64,000 bases of DNA from Marinomonas mediterranea MMB-1 (GCF_000192865.1 NC_015276.1:1426001-1490000); one strand, 5' to 3'. Counted from the stretch's first letter, positions 25,603 to 35,097 are shown. The notes: generated from the letters alone by a model not told the origin. Translations and numbers: made by a program.

Positions 25603-27171
25603 TCAATGCAATTCCTCTGGATCAGGGAATTTTTCACGTATTTTCATGATTGCATCGAAGTTATTAATGACTAAATCACATAGTGTTGGGTCAAAATGTT
25701 TACCCTTTTGCTCTTCTAAGAAATTCGAGATGTCATCATTGTTCCATGCTTTTTTATAGGACCGATTTGACCCTAGGGCGTCAATAACATCGGCAATGGC
25801 CATAATTCGCCCCTCCAAAGGGATATCATTACCTTTGGTGCCATTTGGATAACCAGAGCCGTCCCATTTTTCGTGATGGGCAATCGAAACCATCGCACCC
25901 ATCCTAGGAAGGCCGTGTTTTGACCTACTTAGCAATTTGTAGCCTATTGTGGGGTGAGATCGCATAATATCCCACTCTTCATCAGTTAACTTGCCTGGCT
26001 TATGTAGGATGCTTTCGGGCACGCCAATCTTACCTAAATCATGCATCGGAGCTGCATGCTTTATCATATGGACATGTTTGTCAGGTAAGGTTAGAAGGCC
26101 GCCGATGTACTCACAAATATGAGCAACGCGTCGAACATGCGCTCCTGTTTCTTTTGAGCGTTCTTCAATGGCTTCACTTAGCATCAACATAAGTTCTTCT
26201 TGAACATTCTCCACCTCACGTTTAGCACACAGTTTTTCGAACGCTAACGCGAGATTAGCGGTAAATAGCGGTAGCAAACGAGAGGTATTGCTTTTAAGTT
26301 GCCCTGTGAAGTGGAGGTGTACGATAACGTGGCTAAACTCATCGGTCGAAACTTGATGGGTTACATAAGATTCTCCAGAATCCATGACCGTTTGATCAGA
26401 ATCGGGAAACGCCATATTTTGATTGAATTGTGTTAGCGCTTCGCTTAACTCGTCTAGTGATTGGTCTTGTTTAATACTGCTGTTTGAGACGTAAAATTGA
26501 TTTTGTGACTTCTCTGCATAAGGGATGTATGAATGGTAGCTGACACCTAAATGCAGGTCTGGTTGCTTAAGGAACGTGCTTAGCTCTTGTTGTGCTTTAA
26601 TTAGAAAGTCATCAACTTTAGAATGCTTCAAGACAGACGCACATGATTCGAGCATCTGTTCAACTTTTCGCTGATTGCTTGCAATCACTTTTAAGTCTCG
26701 ATATGAGCGTAACGAAGCAAATACTGACGTTCTTAATCGAATGGCAGTCACATCGGTCTTGTGTTTGTAGTCATTAATTTCATATTCTTGAATGACTTTC
26801 TCTTCAGGAGCTTGCCCCGGTTGTCCTGTACGCAATACCAATCTTATGTGTTTGTTGTTTTGAGTTTCTCGAATCCATTTCACTAGGTCTAAACCAGCAT
26901 GGTCGGTTTCCATTACGACATCTATAAAGGCTAAAGCAATGTCTTCATTTTGCTCCAATATCGTCTTTGCGTCGCTCGCTGAGGTCGCTTCGAAAATTTG
27001 AATCGGGGCGTTATCAAAATGAAGGTTTTTGAGCGCCATTTTTGAAACAGAGATAATGTCTGGTTCATCGTCTACCAATAACACTTTCCATGGTCGGCTC
27101 GTTGCCTTTTCCTGGCTAAAGGTTGTTTCGGCGGCCTTTTTTTGGGCTAAGGCAAAGAGCGAATTTTTCAT
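25603..27171 (-). CDS. Response regulator with DUF3369 and HD-GYP c-di-GMP phosphodiesterase domain
   Basis: 522 residues: receiver at ~28-155 (LLVDDEPD; phospho-acceptor Asp in LAFIDVVMETD), a DUF3369-like GAF-related middle (~165-330), and an HD-GYP domain (~335-510) with catalytic HD in APMHDLGKIG and HHEKWDGSGYPNG intact. It should cleave c-di-GMP to pGpG or GMP when phosphorylated. In operon with the GAF-histidine kinase. Together with the GGDEF genes at 16.9 and 35.5 kb it makes this window rich in c-di-GMP signalling. Promoter not identified. Confidence 0.93.
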   Translation of the reverse strand: MKNSLFALAQKKAAETTFSQEKATSRPWKVLLVDDEPDIISVSKMALKNLHFDNAPIQIFEATSASDAKTILEQNEDIALAFIDVVMETDHAGLDLVKWIRETQNNKHIRLVLRTGQPGQAPEEKVIQEYEINDYKHKTDVTAIRLRTSVFASLRSYRDLKVIASNQRKVEQMLESCASVLKHSKVDDFLIKAQQELSTFLKQPDLHLGVSYHSYIPYAEKSQNQFYVSNSSIKQDQSLDELSEALTQFNQNMAFPDSDQTVMDSGESYVTHQVSTDEFSHVIVHLHFTGQLKSNTSRLLPLFTANLALAFEKLCAKREVENVQEELMLMLSEAIEERSKETGAHVRRVAHICEYIGGLLTLPDKHVHMIKHAAPMHDLGKIGVPESILHKPGKLTDEEWDIMRSHPTIGYKLLSRSKHGLPRMGAMVSIAHHEKWDGSGYPNGTKGNDIPLEGRIMAIADVIDALGSNRSYKKAWNNDDISNFLEEQKGKHFDPTLCDLVINNFDAIMKIREKFPDPEELH

Positions 27172-27347
27172 GTCGGGTCCAACCTATAAATGGATTTCTA
27201 TCATTACTATTTAACGCATTAATTGTGCAGATAGTATGCACGATTTGCGTTCGTCACTGGCATTTGGCGACATTGTTTTATTAAAACGTGAGTGTGCTCT
27301 TTATAAGGTAGCAGTGTATCAAGCGAAATTTCCGTTCAGTGGGGGAC

Positions 27348-27375
27348 CGTCACGAATCTTTCATGACAGTGTCAT
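27348..27375 (+). promoter_or_regulatory. Pho-box-like repeat upstream of the secreted nuclease
   Basis: CGTCAC (27348), TTTCAT (27359) and TGTCAT (27370) recur every 11 bp. The 18-mer at 27358-27375 matches the E. coli Pho-box consensus at 14 of 18 positions by eye. It lies about 210 bp before the nuclease start. Confidence 0.55.
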
Positions 27376-27447
27376 ACCAATTTCTTACGATGTTTGTGTA
27401 ATTGTTGACCAAATGGATAAAAATTTGGTATGACTATAGGGTATGAC
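27370..27447. repeat. Three copies of GTCATACC/GGTATGAC upstream of the nuclease
   Basis: GTCATACC at 27371-27378 and its complement GGTATGAC at 27427-27434 and 27440-27447. The outer pair extends to a 13-bp near-inverted repeat. A TTGACC (27405) with TATGAC (27429) 18 bp later could be the promoter inside this array. Confidence 0.4.
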
Positions 27448-27583
27448 ATGATTTATTTGTTATGCCTGAAATCGTTGGTAAAGGGGGGCTATTACGTGAC
27501 TGTGAATAGACTCAAACACAAAACGTTTACTGAAACCAAAAATATAAATCAAACATCAGTAAGCAACATCCAGGATCCTTGAA

Positions 27584-30127
27584 ATGAATACAATAACTAA
27601 AGCATTGATAAGTGCATCGGGATTGACGTTAGCGTCAGTGTCGCAAGCTCAGCTTATTATCAGTGAATACGTTGAGGGGAGCGGCTATAACAAAGCGCTC
27701 GAGCTATACAACACCGGTACAGAATCTGTTTCACTTGCAGATTATGTGATGACTCGTTATGTGAATGGTAGTACAACCAACTCCTACAGCATTAGTTTGG
27801 GGGAAGACTCTATTCCTGCGGGCGGTACGTATGTCCTTGTTGAAAGCAATAGCAATACCGACGCAGCGCTTCAGGCAAAAGCAAATAGAATCACATCGCT
27901 TAACTTTAATGGCAATGATCCCGTCGCGTTGAAAAAAGACGGTGTCGTTGTTGATTTCTTTGGTGAATACACAAGTTCAAACTTTGCAAAAGACAAAACG
28001 TACGCTCGAACTGATTTAACACCGTTGTCTGACGGTGAGTGGAACAGTGCTGCATGGAATGTATTGGCGAAGAACGATTTCTCCGGCTTGGGTGTCGCGC
28101 CTGATGGCTCAGTAACCGAACCAGTCGTATTTAGCTGTGAAGGCCAGACGCTGACGCCAGTCTATGATATTCAAGGAAATGGCTCGACCAGTCTTTTGGT
28201 TGGAGACAAAGTGTATACAACGGGTGTTGTGACACGTGTTGTTTCTAGTCTGTATAAAGGTGTATTTATACAAGACGCGGCTGGAGATGGCGATGAATCT
28301 ACATCAGACGGATTGTTTGTATTTAGTTCAAACATACCAAGCGATGTTGAAGTGGGTGATGAGGTGTGTGCTCTTGGTGAAGTAAAAGAGTATTACAACC
28401 TAACTGAGCTTGTGTTAGATAGTGATAGTATTGAAGTGTTGTCAGAAGGCAATGAGCTTGCTGCGACACCATTAGAGCTTGAAGAGGGTTCTTTGCTGCA
28501 CGATCAACTGGAAAAATACGAAGGCATGCTTGTATCGACAACTGACAGCGATCTTGTTGTGACTCGTCCATATAGCTTTGACTATGATTCTTACCGAAAT
28601 AACATGGTGTTGAGCTTCCAATCTCCTCTTTATAAATCAACGCATCTTTATATTGCTGGTTCAGACGAAGAAAAGCAGTTAGCGGAAGACAACGAAAAAG
28701 GCGCTTTATTTGTCGATACGGATGCAAAAGCAGCTGATGGCGTGATTCCTTATTTTTCTGACTTTAATGCAGAAGATGGCTACATTCGAATGGGGGATGA
28801 AGTTCAAAACTTGGAAGGCGTTATTGGTTATAGCTTCTCTCAGTACCGTTTGATTCCTGTGGCGGACGAGAACCTAGCCAAGTCAGACTTTGAGCATACG
28901 TTTACGGATCGTTCAAACTATGGGCCAGAGTTGTCTAAAGAAGGTGATCTTCGTATAGCCAGCTTTAACGTTCTAAACTTGTTCAATTCGCCATTTGACG
29001 GTGCCGAAAATCCATTTGGTGACAACCGTGGAGCGGAGTCGCTAGAAGACTACAATTTGCAATTGACGAAAATTGCATCTGCGATCACCTTGTTAGATGC
29101 AGACATCGTCGGTTTGATGGAAATTGAAAACAATGGGTTTGATGAGACAAGTGCAATTGCTGCCTTAGTGGAGGCTGTTAACACAACGCAACCTGCCAGC
29201 GCTGCGCCATATGCATTTATTTCAGCGGACGCTGGCTATGTTGGCTCAGACGCAATAGCAGTCGGACTTATTTACCGCCCTAGTGTCGTAACGCCTAAGA
29301 AAAAAGCAGTATTGATTGATATGCCAGAGCAACATGGTACTGACGCTGAAGGAAATCAGTTTGATAAGTATCAGCGCACAGCATTGTTGCAAACTTTCAA
29401 GCACAGACGTTCGAGAGAGCGTATTTCAGTGGTTGTGAACCACTTTAAATCCAAAGGGTCAGGATGTATTGAAGATGCCAACAGAGAAGCGTCTGATCCG
29501 CAAAGTAACTGTAGTGCTTTCAGAGTGTCGGCGGCGGTAGCGCTTGGGGATTACTTAGAGCGAAATGTACGAGGTAAGGTTATGATCTTAGGTGATCTTA
29601 ACTCATACGGAAAAGAAGATCCGATACGAGTGTTAACCGACTACAATGCGTTTGATCCTGAGTTCCCAGTTTATACGGCTGAGCAAGCGACGCTGAATGG
29701 AGCGCCTATTAATGACGGCGAATCTGTCGAAGTGACACGCAACTATGGCTTTACCAATTTGGTGCCTCACTTCCAAGGAGATGAAGCTTTCTCTTATACC
29801 TTTAATGGTGAATTGGGAAGCTTAGATCACGCGTTGGCAAACTGGCAGTTAATGAAGCATGTTGTGGATGCAGATGATTGGCATATTAACTCAGCGGAAT
29901 CGAATTTGTTTGAGTACTCTAGCGAGTTCACTGGCGATTTAGTTAAGTCAGACAATGCGTATTCATCTTCTGATCATGATCCTGTTGTGGTTGAGTTAAA
30001 AATGCGTCGCTGGAACCATTGGTATGGTTGGCATCATCGTCCGTGGCATGCTGGTTACCTATTTGGTTACTGGAATGAGCATTCTAATTGGCGCCATCAA
30101 CCAATGAGATGGGGCTGGTGGAGATAA
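27584..30127 (+). CDS. Secreted endonuclease/exonuclease/phosphatase-family nuclease (ExeM/NucH-like)
   Basis: 847 residues. Signal peptide ~1-22; lamin-tail (LTD) domain ~23-130 (LIISEYVEGSGYNKALELYN); OB-fold-like stretch ~180-290 (SLLVGDKVYTTGVVTRV); EEP nuclease domain ~455-805 beginning RIASFNVLNLFN with ADIVGLMEIEN, VVVNHFKSKGSG, LGDLNSYGKEDP and the final SSDHDPVVVEL. Degrades extracellular DNA, supplying phosphate and nucleosides. Preceded by a Pho-box-like repeat. The last ~40 residues are odd: nine Trp and six His among Arg, Tyr and Gly, where Shewanella and Vibrio relatives have a membrane tail. Terminator follows at 30238. Confidence 0.93.
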   Translation: MNTITKALISASGLTLASVSQAQLIISEYVEGSGYNKALELYNTGTESVSLADYVMTRYVNGSTTNSYSISLGEDSIPAGGTYVLVESNSNTDAALQAKANRITSLNFNGNDPVALKKDGVVVDFFGEYTSSNFAKDKTYARTDLTPLSDGEWNSAAWNVLAKNDFSGLGVAPDGSVTEPVVFSCEGQTLTPVYDIQGNGSTSLLVGDKVYTTGVVTRVVSSLYKGVFIQDAAGDGDESTSDGLFVFSSNIPSDVEVGDEVCALGEVKEYYNLTELVLDSDSIEVLSEGNELAATPLELEEGSLLHDQLEKYEGMLVSTTDSDLVVTRPYSFDYDSYRNNMVLSFQSPLYKSTHLYIAGSDEEKQLAEDNEKGALFVDTDAKAADGVIPYFSDFNAEDGYIRMGDEVQNLEGVIGYSFSQYRLIPVADENLAKSDFEHTFTDRSNYGPELSKEGDLRIASFNVLNLFNSPFDGAENPFGDNRGAESLEDYNLQLTKIASAITLLDADIVGLMEIENNGFDETSAIAALVEAVNTTQPASAAPYAFISADAGYVGSDAIAVGLIYRPSVVTPKKKAVLIDMPEQHGTDAEGNQFDKYQRTALLQTFKHRRSRERISVVVNHFKSKGSGCIEDANREASDPQSNCSAFRVSAAVALGDYLERNVRGKVMILGDLNSYGKEDPIRVLTDYNAFDPEFPVYTAEQATLNGAPINDGESVEVTRNYGFTNLVPHFQGDEAFSYTFNGELGSLDHALANWQLMKHVVDADDWHINSAESNLFEYSSEFTGDLVKSDNAYSSSDHDPVVVELKMRRWNHWYGWHHRPWHAGYLFGYWNEHSNWRHQPMRWGWWR

Positions 30128-30237
30128 GCAAAGCGGGTGCTTTGTCTTTATCTCCTTCAAGTACGCTTTGAGCGATAGGTTTATATTAGCTATTGCCTCT
30201 ATTTCACCCTAGGTGATTTGGTGAACGAGAGTTGATT

Positions 30238-30275
30238 AAAGGGCTGCATTCTAAATGTAGCCCTTTCTTTTTTTA
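30238..30275 (+). terminator. Rho-independent terminator of the nuclease gene
   Basis: Stem AAAGGGCTGCATT / ATGTAGCCCTTT (one G-T pair) followed by CTTTTTTTT. Confidence 0.85.
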
Positions 30276-30328
30276 ACCAGTGTGGTAAATTCCGCGGCCC
30301 TTTAAATTTGAATCTAAGAGAGGTAAGC

Positions 30329-31693
30329 ATGTACTGCGGTTTTGATTATGGAACATCTAATTGTGCTATGGGTGTTTTTGAAAATGATGAGCCTCAGTTG
30401 ATACCTCTCGAAGCAGGGAAGGCCTTCCTACCATCTGCTTTGTATGCCTTTAGTCGTGATTTCATTACGGAAGGGGTTGCAAAGTCTATTCAAGATGATG
30501 CTGCACGACGCGAGTATATCGAGAGCCGAAAGGCGATTCTAACACGTGCGCAAAGAGTACGACGAGAGGAAGACTATCAGGCTGATGACCAAGTTGTTTT
30601 TTATGGTCGTGAAGCGTTTTCAGAATATTATGACTACCCGGATGAAGGCTATTTCATTAAATCGCCCAAATCCTTTTTAGGTGGCTCAGGGCTTCGAACG
30701 GAGCATATTCGTTTCTTTGAAGACATTGTTACGTTAATGATGTTGAAAGTGAAGCGTGCAGTAGAAGCGAAAACAGGTATACCATTGACCCAAACGGTAA
30801 TTGGTCGCCCTGTGAACTTTCAAGGGATCGATGCGGAAGCGAGCAATAAACAAGCGTTAGAAATACTGAGTGTGGCGGCAAAACGAGTGGGTTTTCTTGA
30901 CGTCGAGTTTCTATTTGAACCAATTGCCGCAGGTATGGATTTTGAACGTCGACTAGACAAAGATCAAACGGTTTTGGTTGTTGATATTGGTGGTGGAACA
31001 ACGGACTGCGCCATGGTCAGAATGGGACCAAGCTATCGAGATAAACTGGACAGAACCGCGGACTTTTTAGCGCATACTGGTGAAAGGGTTGGCGGTAACG
31101 ATCTGGACATTCAGCTCGCTGGTAAAGAGTTTATGCCTCTTTTTGGGATGGGGGCGCCTTTGAAGACAGGGCTTCCTATGCCTACTCAGCTATTTTGGAA
31201 TGCGGTTACGACAAATGACGTGACTGCGCAGGCTGTATTCAACAGTTTGGAAACGAAAAAGCAAATAGAAGAGCTGAGATTAGATTCCAAAACCCCGTCC
31301 TTATTAGACCGCTTTGCATACCTTCGAGAGCATAAGCATAACTTCCATCTGGTTCGAAACTCAGAGGAAGCAAAAATTAACTTGTCGGACAGTAATGAGA
31401 CGCTAATCTCGCTTGAATACATAGAAAAATCATTGTCAAAAACGCTTTCTAGAGACCAATTAGATTCAGCTATAACACCGCCTCTTGAAAAGATGATGCA
31501 GTTAATGTCTAGCGCTATTGAAGAGGCTGGAGAGACGCCGGATGTCATATATATTACCGGGGGCTCAGCAAAATCGCCTATTATTCAGAAGCAGATACGA
31601 GAGCGTATTGGTGATATCCCCGTTCTTGATGGCGACCACTTCGGTAGTGTTGCATCAGGCTTGACAGTCTGGGCGCAGAGAATTTTTTCCTAG
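30329..31693 (+). CDS. yegD: Hsp70-family protein YegD
   Basis: 454 residues. Actin/Hsp70 ATPase fold without the DnaK peptide-binding half: phosphate 1 motif CGFDYGTSNCAMGV at the start, QTVIGRPVNFQG, phosphate 2 VVDIGGGTTDCAM near residue 220, adenosine motif YITGGSAKSPII near the end. Length fits E. coli YegD (450). The start at 30329 (MYCGFDYG) is chosen over TTG 30308 because GAGAGG lies 5 nt upstream and the fold starts at once. Probably a specialised chaperone; its client is unknown. Monocistronic. Confidence 0.93.
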   Translation: MYCGFDYGTSNCAMGVFENDEPQLIPLEAGKAFLPSALYAFSRDFITEGVAKSIQDDAARREYIESRKAILTRAQRVRREEDYQADDQVVFYGREAFSEYYDYPDEGYFIKSPKSFLGGSGLRTEHIRFFEDIVTLMMLKVKRAVEAKTGIPLTQTVIGRPVNFQGIDAEASNKQALEILSVAAKRVGFLDVEFLFEPIAAGMDFERRLDKDQTVLVVDIGGGTTDCAMVRMGPSYRDKLDRTADFLAHTGERVGGNDLDIQLAGKEFMPLFGMGAPLKTGLPMPTQLFWNAVTTNDVTAQAVFNSLETKKQIEELRLDSKTPSLLDRFAYLREHKHNFHLVRNSEEAKINLSDSNETLISLEYIEKSLSKTLSRDQLDSAITPPLEKMMQLMSSAIEEAGETPDVIYITGGSAKSPIIQKQIRERIGDIPVLDGDHFGSVASGLTVWAQRIFS

Positions 31694-31714
31694 CGGTGTC
31701 GCGATAGTGTACGC

Positions 31715-31762
31715 TTTGTCTTAAAGTTGTTTTGTCTCAAAGTTGCTTTGTCTGGGAGTTGC
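31715..31762 (+). repeat. Three tandem 16-bp repeats downstream of yegD
   Basis: TTTGTCTTAAAGTTGT, TTTGTCTCAAAGTTGC and TTTGTCTGGGAGTTGC follow one another without gaps. They lie between the yegD stop and the palindrome before the FUSC gene. Confidence 0.75.
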
Positions 31763-31790
31763 ATAGTGATAGTGCAAGTGCACGATTAAT

Positions 31791-31819
31791 TATAACTGTT
31801 TTATAGTAAAACAGTTATA
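31791..31819. promoter_or_regulatory. 29-bp perfect palindrome before the FUSC exporter gene
   Basis: 13-bp arms TATAACTGTTTTA / TAAAACAGTTATA around TAG, ending 39 bp before the GTG start. No T-tract follows, so an operator is more likely than a terminator. Confidence 0.55.
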
Positions 31820-31858
31820 GTGACTTACTTTATTGCACTCTAAATAAAGGGGAATGTT

Positions 31859-32935
31859 GTGTTATCCAAAGCCAGACGGCTCTTCAAAGACCTTTTTACA
31901 CTCAATGATGTTAAGCGACCATGGCACCTTTCTTTCATTGCAGCGTTGTGCGTCGGCTTACCAGCTATAATCGGTGCAGCGTTAGAGCAGTTCCCACAAG
32001 GTATGCTTGCAAGTTTAGGAGCTATGGTCGTGCTTTACATGCCAAACACACGCACCGCCCATCGTATAGTAACGCTCAGCCTATGTAGCTTCGGCTTTAT
32101 TTTTTGTTTTATGGTTGGGTCTCTCTCGACTTTCGTAAGTTGGCTTCCTCCATTTGCGCTGTCTCTTGCGATGTTTCTAGTCGTCATAATGTCTCGCTAT
32201 TACTTATTGCCTCCGCCTGGAAGTTTTTTCTTCGTATTGGTGACAACGATATCCATTGCGATGCCATTTGATCTCCCGTCTTTGCCAACTAATATCGGTT
32301 TGTTGGCCATTGGTGGAATGACGTCGTGTGTTGCTTGCTTTGTGTATAGCTTGTTGACTGGGGCAAATACATTGCCCAAAACCGAGATTAAATTAGATGC
32401 GCGCGTCAACGCGATTGTTTTAGAAGCGCTTTTCGTATCGGTCTTTGTGGGTGGGTCTTACGGCATTGCACTAGCACTGCAAATGAACAATCCGTATTGG
32501 GTGCCAATTTCATGTGCTGCAATCCTGCAAGGTGCGACTTTTAGACAAGTTTGGCATCGAAAAATCCATCGCATAATGGGCACGTTGGTTGGGATGCTCC
32601 TTGCATCGGCAATTTTCTTTTTTCACCCTAATGCTTGGGTTCTCGCCTTCCTTATTCTCATTCTACAATTCGCCATTGAGATGTTGATTGCGAAAAATTA
32701 CGGTTACGCGGTTATTTTTATTACCCCGTTAACGGTCATCATGGCGGAGGTGACGAATACACAAGTGTCGCCAGCCTTACTGCTTGAATACCGCATTTTT
32801 GACATTGTCTTTGGTAGTATTATTGGCTTTGTTGGTGGCACTATTTTTCATAAAACTCAATGGCTTACGTCTCTTGAGAAAAAAATGGATGAACGAAAGT
32901 CCCTGTCTCTCTTGCTCTCCAGAAAAAAGGACTAA
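31859..32935 (+). CDS. FUSC-family membrane protein (aromatic acid exporter-like)
   Basis: 358 residues with about ten helices in two five-helix blocks separated by a short polar linker (about residues 170-185), the FUSC arrangement also seen in YccS and AaeB. The second block contains the family's NPYWVPISCAAILQGATFRQVWHRKIHRIMGTLVGMLLA (short polar loop around HRKIHR) and YGYAVIFITPLTVIM. There is no soluble C-terminal domain, so it is shorter than AaeB. Start is GTG with AAGGGG 8 nt upstream. Likely exporter of aromatic or organic acids; substrate unknown. Confidence 0.85.
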   Translation: MLSKARRLFKDLFTLNDVKRPWHLSFIAALCVGLPAIIGAALEQFPQGMLASLGAMVVLYMPNTRTAHRIVTLSLCSFGFIFCFMVGSLSTFVSWLPPFALSLAMFLVVIMSRYYLLPPPGSFFFVLVTTISIAMPFDLPSLPTNIGLLAIGGMTSCVACFVYSLLTGANTLPKTEIKLDARVNAIVLEALFVSVFVGGSYGIALALQMNNPYWVPISCAAILQGATFRQVWHRKIHRIMGTLVGMLLASAIFFFHPNAWVLAFLILILQFAIEMLIAKNYGYAVIFITPLTVIMAEVTNTQVSPALLLEYRIFDIVFGSIIGFVGGTIFHKTQWLTSLEKKMDERKSLSLLLSRKKD

Positions 32936-32963
32936 ACCTCGATATCTAGCCCAATTTAACGCG

Positions 32964-33001
32964 TGTCATAATTGTCATTTAATTGTCACTGGACTGTCAT
33001 T
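32964..33001 (+). promoter_or_regulatory. Pho box upstream of phoX
   Basis: TGTCAT (32973), TGTCAC (32984) and TGTCAT (32995) recur exactly every 11 bp, the PhoB-binding geometry. An extra TGTCAT at 32964 is out of phase. It lies about 150 bp before the phoX start. Confidence 0.75.
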
Positions 33002-33149
33002 GATGCTCTGTACATTAAGTTCGTCTTTGAGGAAAACAATAACCTCAAGCAACGAATGAGCTTTGTCTGGTAGCGAAGCTCTACAGGCAATAACGGTGGC
33101 TTTGAGTGGTACAAAGCCATTGATTGACAAAATATAAAAGGGCAGAAAA

Positions 33150-35033
33150 ATGACTATCGAGAAGCATGAAGAGTTAAGCTTTGACGCGTTTGATGAAATG
33201 GTTCGTCCAGCGCCGGAAGTAGTAGAGTTTGAAGAAGTAGCGAATACTATGGTTTCTCGCCGTGGTTTCCTATCTGGCGGTGCAGCAGTAGGTGCGACGG
33301 CATTTGTTATGGGATCTACTCTTGGTGCTGCTCAAGCAGTTGCTGCTAATCACAAGCCAACTCGCTTAGCGTTTGATATGGTGAAAGCAACAACAGCGGA
33401 TACGATTACCCTTCCTAAAGGTTATAAGTGGGATGTATTGGTTTCTTGGGGTGATCCACTTTGGTCAAATGCACCAACTCTAAATACCGCAACAGGCGGA
33501 ACTGGTGCTTCTCAAGAGCTTGCATTCGGTGATAACAATGACGGTATGGCATTCTTTAATGCGAATGGCCGTTACGTTATGGCAATTAACAACGAGTACG
33601 TAAACCCGAAAACACTGCATGCAAATCGTGAAGACGGTGTGCCAATGACTGCTGATGACGTTCGTAAGAACAAAGCGGCTCACGGTGTGTCTATCATGGA
33701 AGTAGCAAAACGCGGTGGTAAGTGGAATGTTGTACAAGATTCAATGTATAACCGTCGTATTACGGCTGACACTGAAATGGAAATCACTGGGCCTGCGCGT
33801 GGTCATGATTTAGTTAAAACTTCTGCTGATCCAGAAGGTGTATTGGCAAAAGGTACTTGGAACAACTGTGGTCAAGGTCAAACACCTTGGGGTACTTACT
33901 TAACGTGTGAAGAAAACTTTAACAGCTATTTCGCAGCAAGCGATGGAAGCTACAAAGTACCAGCAGAGCTTAAGCGTTACGGTGTAAGTGCTAAAACAGG
34001 TCGTTATAAGTGGGAAATGGCTGACGAGCGTTTTGATCTTTCAAAAGAGCCAAACGAACCAAATCGTTTCGGTTACATTGTCGAAATTGATCCAATGAAC
34101 CCGAATGCACGTCCTAAGAAGCGTACCGCTTTAGGCCGTTTTAAGCATGAAAATGCAGAAGTAACGATCGCTGCAAATGGTCATGTTGTCGTTTACTTGG
34201 GTGATGACGAGCGTGGTGAGTTCTTATACCGTTTCGTTTCTAAGGGTAAATACCAAGTAGGTGGTGATAATTCTGAGCTGCTTTCTGAAGGTACGTTGTA
34301 CGTGGCTAAGTTCCACGAAAACAACAAAGGTGAATGGCTTGCATTGACGCCAGAAACCACAGGTATGACAGAAGCGGATATCGCGATCCATACTCGTTTG
34401 GCAGCGTCTAAAGTTGGCGCAACTACTATGGACCGTCCAGAGTGGGTTGCTGCGAATCCTAACAAAGTTGAAGCGTACTGCTGTCTAACAAACAATAAGA
34501 ACCGTGGCGTTAAGCCGAATGCAGGAGGCGACGAAACGCCAGCCGTTGGTCCAAACCCACGTGTTAAAAACAAGTTTGGTCAAATTGTTCGTTGGGAGCC
34601 AATGAACGAAGATCATACTGCAGCTAAATTTGATTGGGATCTGTTTGTTCTTGCGGGTAACCCAGCTGTGTTTGATGACGCGTATGCAGGTTCTGCTAAC
34701 GTCAATAAAGACAACATGTTTAACTCTCCAGATGGCCTTAAGTTTGATCGTAATGGCCTTCTATGGATTCAAACAGACGGTAACTACTCGAACGAAGGTG
34801 ACTTCGCTGGTCAGGGTAACAACCAAATGTTGGTAGCGGATACTGAAACTGGTGAAATCAAACGTTTCATGGTAGGACCGACTAAGTGTGAAGTTACTGG
34901 TGCAGCTTGGAGTGCAGATCATACAACTATGTTTGTTAGCATCCAGCATCCAGGTGGTACTTGGCCGACAGGTTCAACGCCACTATCAAGTGTTATTGCT
35001 ATCTCTCGTGAAGATGGCGAGATGATCGTATAG
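33150..35033 (+). CDS. phoX: PhoX-family alkaline phosphatase
   Basis: 627 residues. Twin-arginine signal SRRGFLSGGAAVGATAF at ~31-47 after a 30-residue lead, so exported folded by Tat. The DUF839/PhoX domain fills the rest, with NNCGQGQTPWGTYLTCEEN (about 235-253), RFKHENAEV and VYLGDDERGEF, and DGLKFDRNGLLWIQTDG near 530. PhoX enzymes release phosphate from many phosphomonoesters using iron and calcium. An 11-bp-phased Pho box upstream predicts induction by phosphate starvation. The codon use looks like a highly expressed gene. Terminator at 35069. Confidence 0.95.
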   Translation: MTIEKHEELSFDAFDEMVRPAPEVVEFEEVANTMVSRRGFLSGGAAVGATAFVMGSTLGAAQAVAANHKPTRLAFDMVKATTADTITLPKGYKWDVLVSWGDPLWSNAPTLNTATGGTGASQELAFGDNNDGMAFFNANGRYVMAINNEYVNPKTLHANREDGVPMTADDVRKNKAAHGVSIMEVAKRGGKWNVVQDSMYNRRITADTEMEITGPARGHDLVKTSADPEGVLAKGTWNNCGQGQTPWGTYLTCEENFNSYFAASDGSYKVPAELKRYGVSAKTGRYKWEMADERFDLSKEPNEPNRFGYIVEIDPMNPNARPKKRTALGRFKHENAEVTIAANGHVVVYLGDDERGEFLYRFVSKGKYQVGGDNSELLSEGTLYVAKFHENNKGEWLALTPETTGMTEADIAIHTRLAASKVGATTMDRPEWVAANPNKVEAYCCLTNNKNRGVKPNAGGDETPAVGPNPRVKNKFGQIVRWEPMNEDHTAAKFDWDLFVLAGNPAVFDDAYAGSANVNKDNMFNSPDGLKFDRNGLLWIQTDGNYSNEGDFAGQGNNQMLVADTETGEIKRFMVGPTKCEVTGAAWSADHTTMFVSIQHPGGTWPTGSTPLSSVIAISREDGEMIV

Positions 35034-35068
35034 CAAGTAATGCTTTCGTTCGACGTTAGATCATTAGA

Positions 35069-35097
35069 AAAGCCGGCTCCTTGAGCTGGCTTTTTTT
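35069..35097 (+). terminator. Rho-independent terminator of phoX
   Basis: Stem AAAGCCGGCTC / GAGCTGGCTTT (one G-T pair) followed by a run of seven T. Confidence 0.88.

Noticed and set aside
27236..27433. 65-residue reading frame on the plus strand before the nuclease gene
   Set aside because: It has no ribosome site, no domain-like composition, and covers the Pho-box-like array and promoter region, so it is treated as non-coding.
31690..31820. Tandem repeats considered as a mini CRISPR array
   Set aside because: The units are contiguous 16-mers without spacers and there are no cas genes.
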